DNA from: UBA6168 sp039819485
GTDB taxonomy: Bacteria; Bacteroidota; Bacteroidia; Chitinophagales; Saprospiraceae
Assembly (NCBI GenBank): GCA_039819485.1
Contig: JBCBRY010000004.1
Location: 62,001 to 126,000, forward strand
Length of the DNA stretch: 64,000 nt
Reading direction: 5' to 3'
Part shown: piece after piece, positions 38,201 through 45,269 of the stretch
Layout of the letters: each line of letters starts with the position of its first letter
Numbering within the stretch: the stretch's first letter is position 1
Position numbers and translations under genes: made by a program
Notes under the pieces: model-generated
What the model saw: only the letters and a program-made list of their open reading frames with translations
What the model was told of the DNA's origin: nothing
Databases searched by the model: none

Positions 38201-39463
38201 CTCATTTTCACTGACCTTGAGAATTGGTCGAAACGCCAGCTTTTTAAAAGGCTCGTCATCGAGCTGGTAAGACGGTGGCAATTGCAGTTGCTCGTACTGC
38301 CCATCCTCTAGATTTACCAAATACTGTTTTTCAGAATTGCTGTTGGCCCATAACTGTCCGTTTTTAAGGGTAATCCCCCGGGTACTGAAGGCGGTGTTAA
38401 TATCGTACTGTTCCGTTGGTTGAGAAAGGTAGTTCTGAAATGAGTTTTTAGACAACCTAATTTTAAATACACCAAAATCTGTGCATACCCAGATATTTCC
38501 TGACTGGTCAATTACGATGTCAATAATACTGGACTGTGTAATTTCAGGATAATGTTCATTCATATCCAGTCTTATCCCTTCGTAGGGATGAAATAAATGC
38601 AGATGTGCCCCATCTTTGTACCAATATGCATTTGAGTTAGCATCATGCTCAAACTGCATCATGAAATGCCGGGTGAATTGATCGGTACCCAGGAACTCAG
38701 CGATATTTTGCTTTTTCCAATTCTTTTTATTAGCCTCAAGCAGGTAAAGGTTATTCAGGATCAATAGCCAACAATTTCCAGATCGGTCTCCTACTCCTTT
38801 AATGGTTGGCATTGGTTTGATTGGAATCGACTGGCCTGAAGCATGCATTGTACTATCAAACACAAAAGGTTCGATTAATTCCGGACTTACCCATTGGTAT
38901 CCCAACAGCATGTCGTTAGGGGTATTGGCAACAACGGTAATTCGTTGGTCAGATTGATATATGCTCTTGAATTGTTGAGACTTGTATTGATAAATTTGCC
39001 TGCCAGCACTCAGGTACACGGACTTGTCCGGGCCTGCCACCATGCCGCTCAATGAATCGATGTTGAAAGGGAAAGTGTTGCCAAAACGTTCTTCAATTTG
39101 CCGGACTTCAGCTGTCTTTACATTGATAAAGGATAAGTTGGTGCTTTTCCCAGGCTGTATTGCTGAACAGGCCCACAACCAGCCATCTTCATCTTCCAGT
39201 ATTTGGGTGAGGTCATTAGATGACAGCCCTTGTTTCTCTTTTGAGAAGATTTTAAAATTATGACCGTCAAAACGGTTCAGCCCGTAGCGGGTGCTGATCC
39301 AAATCAGGCCCCTGCTGTCCTGAAAAACTGTTTTTACAGCTCTATGTGATAATCCGTCCTCTGTGGTAAAGTGCTGAACATCAATGATATAGTCGTTTTG
39401 ACTGCTTAAAACAAAAGGAAGGCAGACAAATAAAAAAGTAAGGGTTTGGTGTAATTTGCCCAT
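35300..39463 (-). CDS. Hybrid two-component sensor/regulator (HTCS-2)
   Basis: 1387 residues, paralogue of HTCS-1 with identical domain order: signal peptide, Reg_prop double propeller (RGLIWISTRYGLNRFDG, YDNLWLPSDYGLIQFHK), Y_Y_Y domain, TM (GWFFLFAGLILSATLLVGYNV, near 775-795), HisKA (FFANVSHELRTPLTL), HATPase (NNLLSNALKF, DTGKGIHPEDL, GGSGIGLALS), receiver (ILLVEDNHNMREYL; phospho-Asp in LIISDIMMPVMDG), and AraC HTH (MSRRQFYYEVKKLTGLTPNQYIQEIR, ending GKLPSAFF). Its sensor propeller has diverged strongly from HTCS-1, so the ligands probably differ. The toxin-like gene lies downstream on the same strand, beyond four ATTGTGCA repeats; a PfkB kinase lies upstream. Confidence 0.95.
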   Translation of the reverse strand: MGKLHQTLTFLFVCLPFVLSSQNDYIIDVQHFTTEDGLSHRAVKTVFQDSRGLIWISTRYGLNRFDGHNFKIFSKEKQGLSSNDLTQILEDEDGWLWACSAIQPGKSTNLSFINVKTAEVRQIEERFGNTFPFNIDSLSGMVAGPDKSVYLSAGRQIYQYKSQQFKSIYQSDQRITVVANTPNDMLLGYQWVSPELIEPFVFDSTMHASGQSIPIKPMPTIKGVGDRSGNCWLLILNNLYLLEANKKNWKKQNIAEFLGTDQFTRHFMMQFEHDANSNAYWYKDGAHLHLFHPYEGIRLDMNEHYPEITQSSIIDIVIDQSGNIWVCTDFGVFKIRLSKNSFQNYLSQPTEQYDINTAFSTRGITLKNGQLWANSNSEKQYLVNLEDGQYEQLQLPPSYQLDDEPFKKLAFRPILKVSENEFYTDGGPGLLLQYDKKGPGKIRYWKKSAHNSMAWSIFKEKDQIWLGLLDIGLGIVKEDSITNYQKYNGFDALSRSSVYHFLQWDEEHVLLATTSGIYVLHLQKGIVKRFWTKGGEAAQLPFDLFYHLTWDVKEENILWAASGGGGLIRLSLDKEKLDVRQYEQYTIADGLSNNVLYAVYPDDYDNLWLPSDYGLIQFHKRTKSSRAFTVLDGIPFNEFNRLAHFAAPDGRLFFGTMNGITSFYPKALLNIEESFDIPLRVIRFQQFNGTENQLEDRTTDLVTNNKITLHPGDKFLTLAFALLEYKDANQIKYSYQLKGQSDEWVYLNQNELRLSGLPYGNFTLNVRAQGVSGQFSESRLSIPIAVLRPFYLTGWFFLFAGLILSATLLVGYNVRTHALRKRQEELEEQVTKRTAVIAAQTEELRNMDAIKSRFFANVSHELRTPLTLLLGPINSALEKGDLNNRNFTLLKLAQNNGQQLLKLVNSILDLTRLESGKLELKEETVAFHPLIKRIISQFESGAQVQNIDLIIDYQPDPYLQLRLDTTKFETIVNNLLSNALKFTADKGTITMTIKDQGNQIQLEVNDTGKGIHPEDLPHIFNRFYQSKRPNAPTEGGSGIGLALSRELAQLFNGALEVESELGKGSTFFFRFPKKEVMGFASLEATGQSPVPVNPLPARSFSQGALQLNSPAETLAGINRPTILLVEDNHNMREYLNIVLGEQYNLISAENGQVAWRILEVEGPPKSNVPLSSTFYQEPSLIISDIMMPVMDGYQLLGRLKSDDRWRQVPTIMLTARAELDDKLKALRIGVDDYMLKPFGEQELLLRIENLLKNSRARQTATQKKAPAIDPQVTSTDNLPLTPLDHQWLAELETLVKDNLDRFEFTVDDLAHKMAMSRRQFYYEVKKLTGLTPNQYIQEIRFAQARRLLESGSHRSVKSVVYAVGLKDTAYFSRQFKKRYGKLPSAFF

Positions 39464-39878
39464 TTCAATGAGTTCTTAATCCAACGGAGCAAACCGTAAC
39501 AGTGCCGGGTTTGGAGAATAGATCTGCCCACTGTTGACGCAAAAGGGTTTGTCCAAGGTGTTCTTAATCATTGATTCAAAACCAATGAAAAAAGGAGATG
39601 AACCAGTTCATAATTGTGTTTATAACATCGAAGATAAAGAGGAAGAAGGACAAATGAAGGATAGTTGAATACAGAAACACGGGTTGTTCTGTATTTTGTA
39701 CAACAAACAGGCATAAGTCATGCGAGTCAGGGGCTAATCCAGCTCAAGTGGCGAATACGAACAAATGATGCCGGCCTTTAAAAGCAAATTGATTGACTGA
39801 ATGGGGAATCGACAGTCTGCCCCGGAATCGCATCAGGCCCCCCATTCAATCAAAAAGAGCCTCGGTTTTACCCTTCTC
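39464..39878. other. Gap upstream of HTCS-2
   Basis: About 415 bp without a gene. It contains a dyad AATACAGAA/TTCTGTATT (39668-39695), a possible operator or leader stem for HTCS-2, and the kinase terminator at 39789-39853. Confidence 0.5.
39789..39853 (-). terminator. Hairpin after PfkB kinase gene
   Basis: TTGATTG(ACTG)AATGGGG and CCCCATTCAATCAA form a 14-bp stem with a 4-nt bulge, 26 bp past the stop codon at 39879. Confidence 0.55.
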
Positions 39879-40799
39879 TCACAACTTCGCATCAAAGTTC
39901 ACCAGTTCCACAAATTTGCTTACCCGGTTCTTGATGTCCACATTGGTCAGTTCGACGAGCCGTTCGGTGCCAAATTTTTCCACGCAAAAAGAAGCCATTG
40001 CGGAGCCGAAGATAACGGCCCGTTTCATGTTTTCAAAAGTTAGGTCGCCGGACTGGGCGAGGTAGCCCATGAAGCCACCGGCGAAGGTGTCGCCCGCGCC
40101 GGTGGGGTCAAACACTTCGGCGAGGGGAAGGGCAGGGGCAAAGAAAATATCACCATCATAGAAGAGCAAAGCGCCGTGCTCGCCTTTTTTGATGACTAAA
40201 TATTTCGGGCCCATGCGCAAAATGGAATCTGCTGCTTTCACCAGGGAATGTTCACCACTGAGTTGGCGTGCTTCCTCGTCGTTGACGATCAGGCAGTCTA
40301 TTTTTTTCAAAACGGCTTTCAGTTCCTCCAGGGCGTTGTCCATCCAGAAGTTCATGGTGTCCATGGCCACAAACCGCGGACTGCTGTTCATCTGGTCGAT
40401 GACCCGCATCTGTACGGCTGGTGTCAGGTTGCCCAGCATCACAAACTGATCGTCCTTGTAGTGGTCAGGCAATACCGGGTCGAAATCTGCCAGGACATTC
40501 AGCTGCGTGTCGAGGGTGTCCCGGCTGTTGAGGTCGTCGTGATACTTGCCGGCCCAGAAGAATGATTTTTCCCCTTCTTTTACTTGCAGGCCATCGAGGT
40601 TGATGCCTTTGCTTTTCATCAAATCCAGCATGTCCTGCGGGAAGTCATCACCGATGACGGACACCAGATTGATATTTTTCACGAAATAAGAAGCGGCAAG
40701 GGAAATATAGGTACTGGCCCCACCGACGATCTTGTCAGCTTTGCCGAGCGGGGTCTCTATGTCGTCGAAAGCGACGGTTCCAACGTTTAATAAGCTCAT
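39879..40799 (-). CDS. PfkB-family sugar/nucleoside kinase
   Basis: 306 residues from MSLLNVGTVAFDD (the 15-codon upstream extension is low-complexity). Ribokinase-fold landmarks: KIVGGASTYISLAASYF near the N-terminus (substrate Gly-Gly), VIGDDFPQDML, CLIVNDEEARQLSG, and the PfkB signature DPTGAGDTFAGGFMGYL with catalytic Asp near residue 240. It transfers phosphate from ATP to a sugar or nucleoside hydroxyl in the cytoplasm; the exact substrate cannot be read from sequence. A ribokinase/adenosine kinase-like specificity is possible. It lies 186 bp after the unknown four-gene cluster in the same direction, and a hairpin follows it. Confidence 0.88.
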   Translation of the reverse strand: MSLLNVGTVAFDDIETPLGKADKIVGGASTYISLAASYFVKNINLVSVIGDDFPQDMLDLMKSKGINLDGLQVKEGEKSFFWAGKYHDDLNSRDTLDTQLNVLADFDPVLPDHYKDDQFVMLGNLTPAVQMRVIDQMNSSPRFVAMDTMNFWMDNALEELKAVLKKIDCLIVNDEEARQLSGEHSLVKAADSILRMGPKYLVIKKGEHGALLFYDGDIFFAPALPLAEVFDPTGAGDTFAGGFMGYLAQSGDLTFENMKRAVIFGSAMASFCVEKFGTERLVELTNVDIKNRVSKFVELVNFDAKL

Positions 40800-40985
40800 T
40801 GTTGATTGCTGGTTATTAGTTGTTGATTGCAGGTCGTTTTTCATGCAATCAATAGCTATTGAAATTTGGCTGCGAAATAACGAAGAATTTTAAACAAATG
40901 AAGGAGAGGGGCGAGGGAAGTTGGACAGTCCCGCATTTTTTGAGCTACCGGCTGCTGGCAGTCGAACTGACGAACTGCGGACTCC

Positions 40986-42377
40986 TCAAACCACCTTCTT
41001 CTTCCACTCATTGATCTGGAAAAGCAGGCGCATAAAATAGCGGACGCATTCCTTTCGCGGCTCCCCTTTTTTCAACAGGTTTTCCAGGGAATCGAGCTTG
41101 TAGGCCACGGCGTTGTGCTGCACGTCCACCCGGCATTTGATATTAAACCAGAGGTACCGTTCCCCTTCACTGTCTGAAACAGGCATTACAAAAACGTTTT
41201 TGTCCCAGTTGCGACCTCTTTTGATCCTGAAAATGAAAGTTTTGTTGGGTCGTTTGTTGAGGGCATCCAAGAAAGTTTTGGCGTCGGGGATTTCCAGTTT
41301 TTCGACTATTTTTTCCAGTCGTTTTGTACCCTCGTCTCCAGTGATGGCTGCGTTGAGCTTTTCCAAAAAAGCGAGGTGGAGGGGGCCTCCGGTCAAGAAA
41401 TCAGGGGGCAGGATCTTAAAATGGATGTTGGGCTGCCCATCGGACCAATGGCCTCTCAGAAGGACTTCCAATTGAAACAAATCTTCTTCCTGCAGTTGCC
41501 CCTCCACCATTACCCTTCCTTCTTCCTCCCCGATGACCCGGCCTTCGTCGTTCAGGCGGAAACGGACACTCACCTCGTATTTCGATAACTGATAATAAGG
41601 GTGGTATGTTTCAATGGGATGGCGCCGGACAACGGATTGGGCCATCTGCATTTGGTGAGACATGGTTAAAAAGTTTTCCGAAAGGATTTGCAGGATGCGC
41701 TTGATCGTCCCCTCTGATGCTGCGAGGTCAATTGGGATGGGGGCAGCCGTTTTTCCATTGGCCCAGGGGCGGATGGCGTCCAGCAGTGCTTCGAACCACT
41801 CCAACGGAGCTTTTTTGGCTTTAGCTGTTTTCGGCTTTTTTTCGCCTTCGGCAAAATAATACATGGGGTTGCCTTTCGAAAAAGTGGTCAGGTCGACGGC
41901 TAGGAGGTCTTTCCCATTTGGTCCGATCCGTACCCACAACAGGTCCTCAAAGGATTGTGTTGCCGGTAGTTTGATCAGATCGGGTGATGGGTTCAACTCT
42001 AGGAAAGAAGGTGGCGACCAGAAATAGCCCAGCGATGCTGTCGTAGCGAGGGCGGCTAATTGCCGGCACGGGGAAAAGGTCATTCGAATATCCGTGGCGA
42101 GGGAGTTGTCGAAGGTGTTTTTTCTTTTAAAAAACAGGAAAAAGACTTGGTTGTTTCTGGACGTCAAAAACAACTGCCAGTGCAGATTGACCTTTCCTGC
42201 CTGCCAATAGGCGGGCAACAATTGCCGGTTGGTTTTTTCTAAAATGTGCGGAAAAGAACGGAGGAAGACCCGCTGGGCAGCAGCGGGGATTTGGGCAGTT
42301 TTTGCTGCCAGCTCGTCAGCCAGGTCGTCCAGAAGACCCAGCTGTTCAGGCGATGCTCTTAAATTGATTTCACTCAC
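40986..42377 (-). CDS. Unknown protein, last gene of uncharacterised cluster
   Basis: 463 residues, no signal peptide or membrane segment. It has an N-terminal helical region, a middle segment with WFEALLDAIRPWANG and long helices (TIKRILQILSENFLTMSHQMQMAQ), and a C-terminal beta-rich part (YEVSVRFRLNDEGRVIGEEEGRVMVEGQLQEEDLF). There is no catalytic motif. Its start overlaps the stop of the preceding gene by four bases (ATGA), so the two are translationally coupled. The C-terminal part alternates strands as in a DUF2589-like sandwich, but the match is weak. I do not recognise the family. Confidence 0.6.
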   Translation of the reverse strand: MSEINLRASPEQLGLLDDLADELAAKTAQIPAAAQRVFLRSFPHILEKTNRQLLPAYWQAGKVNLHWQLFLTSRNNQVFFLFFKRKNTFDNSLATDIRMTFSPCRQLAALATTASLGYFWSPPSFLELNPSPDLIKLPATQSFEDLLWVRIGPNGKDLLAVDLTTFSKGNPMYYFAEGEKKPKTAKAKKAPLEWFEALLDAIRPWANGKTAAPIPIDLAASEGTIKRILQILSENFLTMSHQMQMAQSVVRRHPIETYHPYYQLSKYEVSVRFRLNDEGRVIGEEEGRVMVEGQLQEEDLFQLEVLLRGHWSDGQPNIHFKILPPDFLTGGPLHLAFLEKLNAAITGDEGTKRLEKIVEKLEIPDAKTFLDALNKRPNKTFIFRIKRGRNWDKNVFVMPVSDSEGERYLWFNIKCRVDVQHNAVAYKLDSLENLLKKGEPRKECVRYFMRLLFQINEWKKKVV

Positions 42378-43231
42378 CTGATCAAACGGGCTTGTTTAGC
42401 GCTTTGCGCTAAAATAAGTTTTTGTAGCATCTGGTAGTTTTCGCCTTTGCGGTCGTCGGCCGAAAACTTCAGGATAATTTCCAAAACAGTTTTTTGTTCA
42501 CCAGTCGGATCCATGCGCAGGTACCAGATACCGACATTTTTAGCCGCTTTATCATTGGCAGCCAGTAGCAGGTAATCATCCATCCCTTCTACCATCGGCG
42601 GGCCGACCTGCAAGATCAGCACCTGTTTTCTGGAGGTGGTGAGAAATTGTTTGTTAAGCCCGGGTTGTGGGTGGGCCGGGGTCGGTTGGTAAACATCGAT
42701 GGCATCGAAAATGGCATCGCGCAGGGCCATGGAAAAGATAAAACCAATCCCCGGTACCTCGGCCGATAAGCTCTGCTGGAAATCGGGTGGGGGAGGAACG
42801 GAAATGATTTCAAAATCGAGGGACTGGTTGAGCATTCTTTCGTCCTCCTGCCGTTGTTGAGCCACAATGATGTTGAAGCCTTTTTGCTTGATGCTCCGCA
42901 TCCCAAACTTAATATTGGCTTTCACCTTGGGAATGCGGTAAATGGCCGGTGTAATCTGCTTATTGGATTTTGTTTCTTCCAGATAGGCCATCGATTGCTG
43001 GTCGAGTTTGCGCTGGGTATCCACGACGGAGTCGCCGATATCGGCGAGGAAATCGGCGAAATCCACTTCGCCTTCTTTGGGAGCAGGACCTGCTTTGTAA
43101 GCGTTTTCCAGAAGGTCCAGTTGACCCAGGAGCACTTTCTTTTTATTGTCTGCAAGCCTTTTGTTGGCCCATTTCCTGATTTCAGCAATCTTGTCTAATA
43201 CTACATCTGTCTGTCCTGTGTCCAAAGCCAT
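42374..43231 (-). CDS. Unknown protein, DUF2589-like features
   Basis: 285 residues. The stretch FADFLADIGDSVVDTQRKLDQQSMAYLEE (about 60-90) resembles LIAHLATDLVDIQKALDAQFEKD of the gene at 44061, suggesting that the two are related. A later strand segment (KANIKFGMRSIKQKGFNIIVAQQRQ) and the FEIISVPPPPDF loop recall the DUF2589 pattern. It has no membrane segment, signal peptide or enzyme motif. It is preceded by a 190-bp gap with a CTCTGCG hairpin and coupled by a 4-bp overlap to the next gene. The function is unknown; a structural component of a multi-subunit assembly is a reasonable guess. Confidence 0.6.
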   Translation of the reverse strand: MALDTGQTDVVLDKIAEIRKWANKRLADNKKKVLLGQLDLLENAYKAGPAPKEGEVDFADFLADIGDSVVDTQRKLDQQSMAYLEETKSNKQITPAIYRIPKVKANIKFGMRSIKQKGFNIIVAQQRQEDERMLNQSLDFEIISVPPPPDFQQSLSAEVPGIGFIFSMALRDAIFDAIDVYQPTPAHPQPGLNKQFLTTSRKQVLILQVGPPMVEGMDDYLLLAANDKAAKNVGIWYLRMDPTGEQKTVLEIILKFSADDRKGENYQMLQKLILAQSAKQARLIR

Positions 43232-43316
43232 GATGATGATTGTTAAAAAATGATGGTTGGTTTAATCGGAAATTAGAAATTGAAAAACTGGATGACGAAG
43301 GACTGATATCGCCCAG

Positions 43317-43384
43317 CTCTCTGCAAACTTTGCGCCCTCTGCGCGGAAAAAAGGTCGCGCAGAGGACGCAGAGCCCACAGAGGA
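43317..43384. repeat. CTCTGCG-type inverted repeat within unknown cluster
   Basis: CGCCCTCTGCGCG and CGCGCAGAGGACG pair at 12 of 13 positions around GAAAAAAGGT, extended outward by CTCTG/CAGAG. Same word family as the hairpin at 29336. Confidence 0.75.
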
Positions 43385-43421
43385 ATTGCCAAGCAAACAT
43401 GGCTGTCCTCCTACCAGGTCT

Positions 43422-43985
43422 TTAGGTGGCCGGAGCGGTAATCTTACCTAAGATTTCTGCACTCTTTTCCATGCATGCCTGGTCGACGGCTGATTGGTCG
43501 GGCAGGTCCAGCTTTTTATTGCTCAAAGCGGTGGCATTGGCGATTAGGGACGCCACCTGAGCCGGGTCAAAAGGAACTGCCTGTAAAACGGTTTTGACCT
43601 CCGCAGCGGCGCGGTAATTGGAGGAAAACCCTTCGGTCATGGCGGCATTCAGTGTCACGGCACCAACACTCACTCCCAAAGAAGCGGAACTGCCTTTCTG
43701 GATGGCCTGCGCCAGGTCCAGCCGAACCGCCAGCGTTGTTTCAGCGAATTGATAACGGTAAGGGGCCATTGTCTGTACAATGTTTATGAACATGTCTTTG
43801 AATTTGTCCCGTTCTTCGTTGTTTTCGCCATGAATTTTTTGGGCAATCGCGAAGAGGCGTTCGAGGCCGTTCAAATAGTCTAGGTTGAACGCTTTCTGGG
43901 CGGCAGCGATGCCAAGTCCCAAACTGCTGATGATATTGGGAACATTCGATAGGTCTTCGATCAATTGACTGGGTTTTGCACTCAT
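43422..43985 (-). CDS. Unknown helical protein of the cluster
   Basis: 187 residues, largely Ala-rich helical: SSLGLGIAAAQKAFNLDYLNGLERLFAIAQKI near the N-terminus, then APYRYQFAETTLAVRLDLAQAIQKG, then VGAVTLNAAMTEGFSSNYRAAAEVKTVLQAVPFDPAQVASLIANATAL. The last part, with its strand-then-helix rhythm, is again reminiscent of DUF2589-type proteins. No signal peptide, TM or catalytic residues. It lies 75 bp after the small gene at 44061 and before the 285-aa gene, all in one direction. The function is unknown. Confidence 0.55.
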   Translation of the reverse strand: MSAKPSQLIEDLSNVPNIISSLGLGIAAAQKAFNLDYLNGLERLFAIAQKIHGENNEERDKFKDMFINIVQTMAPYRYQFAETTLAVRLDLAQAIQKGSSASLGVSVGAVTLNAAMTEGFSSNYRAAAEVKTVLQAVPFDPAQVASLIANATALSNKKLDLPDQSAVDQACMEKSAEILGKITAPAT

Positions 43986-44060
43986 TTTTCGATTATTTTT
44001 TGGTGATGGTTGATTGTTAAATGATGGTTGAACGATTAAAGTTACTGAAGAACTGGCCAG

Positions 44061-44423
44061 CTACCCGTTCACAGGAATCTGGACTATTTCAATTTTTAAC
44101 CTGCAATCATTTTCTGTATTCCGTTGATAGCGCACATCAGCCGAAAAATTTAGCAGTTGGGTGCCGATCGTCAAGCCTCCGGAAGACGATTTTTCCTGCT
44201 GCCAGTGAATTCGGGCCTCTACTTCATGTTTGTTTGCCCGCTGTCTTCTTGGTGCCAGCGGCAAAAGGTAAGACCTGGTGGTTGCCGGGGTTTGAGACAG
44301 GAGCATTTCAAACTGTTGAATATCTTTTTCAAACTGGGCATCCAGTGCTTTTTGGATGTCGACCAGGTCGGTGGCAAGGTGGGCGATGAGATCCGTTAAT
44401 GGGGTTGTTTTTTTGGTATGCAT
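44061..44423 (-). CDS. Small DUF2589-like protein, first gene of unknown cluster
   Basis: 120 residues from MHTKKTTP (a start 16 codons upstream is possible, but unsupported). The N-terminal helix pair LTDLIAHLATDLVDIQKALDAQFEKDIQQF is followed by SYLLPLAPRRQRANKHEVEARIHWQQE and a strand region ending RLKIEIVQIPVNG. This order (amphipathic helix, Pro-containing linker, beta region) fits the DUF2589 family, which I recall as uncharacterised. The helix motif recurs in the 285-aa protein of the same cluster. It is the most upstream gene of four on this strand, and its promoter should lie within 44424-44700. Confidence 0.5.
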   Translation of the reverse strand: MHTKKTTPLTDLIAHLATDLVDIQKALDAQFEKDIQQFEMLLSQTPATTRSYLLPLAPRRQRANKHEVEARIHWQQEKSSSGGLTIGTQLLNFSADVRYQRNTENDCRLKIEIVQIPVNG

Positions 44424-45269
44424 ACTTTTTAGTGGGATTTTCAAATGAGCCTGTAAAGTATAAACATCCAATTATAAAAACAAGGAATTGTAGGTAAGTA
44501 AACTCGAAATTAGAGACAGGTGTGGATATTCCCGTTGCATAACACTTTGCCCTTCGGTGCTGAATCAAGGGAGCCGCGTGCTGTAGGATGACCAGTTTGC
44601 AGGTACAAGTTGAGACTCCAGACTTAAAATGCACGGGAAGCGCGAAAGTGGAAATATCAAAGATTTTGGTTTGTCGAAGAATCGCCATTCTATCCTTAAA
44701 CAACTTCTATGTTTGAAAACAAAATAATATTTGGTAAAACGCCTTTGACTGATTTTTTTCCTTCAAATTTTTGGAAAGTGTAAAATATACACTTGGTTTT
44801 TTATTTCAATTATATACCTTGTGCGCGGAATCTGAAAATTTAAGCATAGCGACAAAAAAGACTCAGTCACCAAAAAGTTTGTTCGGCAAAACTATCCCAT
44901 CGAAAAATATCCAAAAAACACACAAGATTTTGCGACTATTTCTACCTGACCATTGCTCTCGAATTCCCTTGCTAATTAAGGAGTAAACCAAATTAATTCA
45001 CCTATCCGCTAAAAGTCGGATAGGCAAGACCTTTTAAAAGGTTGGATGAAGAAGTAAAGATTCATACATTAACATTATGGATTTCTTAGGTGAAGGGGCT
45101 TGCCCCTTTACCACATTTCGTTTGACCTGCCTTATCAACGGGCGTTCCATCAGCAAGAATTTGACTGCCCGTTGTTTCAATTTGACATTTTAGAAAACAT
45201 TTACTCATTGGTCATTCAGTGAAATCACTGATTACCACTTTTTTGATAACTTACTAAAATCACTAATGT
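44424..45269. other. Divergent intergenic region with structured susC leader
   Basis: About 850 bp between the unknown cluster and susC. On the plus strand it carries a candidate promoter near 44793-44821 and then a ~440-nt leader with at least four stems: CCTATCCG/CGGATAGG (45001-45024), the palindrome ACCTTTTAAAAGGT (45029-45042), AAGGGGC/GCCCCTT (45093-45108) and CAACGGGC/GCCCGTTG (45136-45174). Such a leader could control susC after transcription starts. Confidence 0.55.
44776..44821 (+). promoter_or_regulatory. Candidate susC promoter with adjacent dyad
   Basis: AAGTGTA..TACACTT (44776-44794) is a 7-bp dyad overlapping a TTGG -33-like box. TATACCTTG follows about 19 bp later, near the TAnnTTTG consensus but one T short. 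The fit is moderate. Confidence 0.3.
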
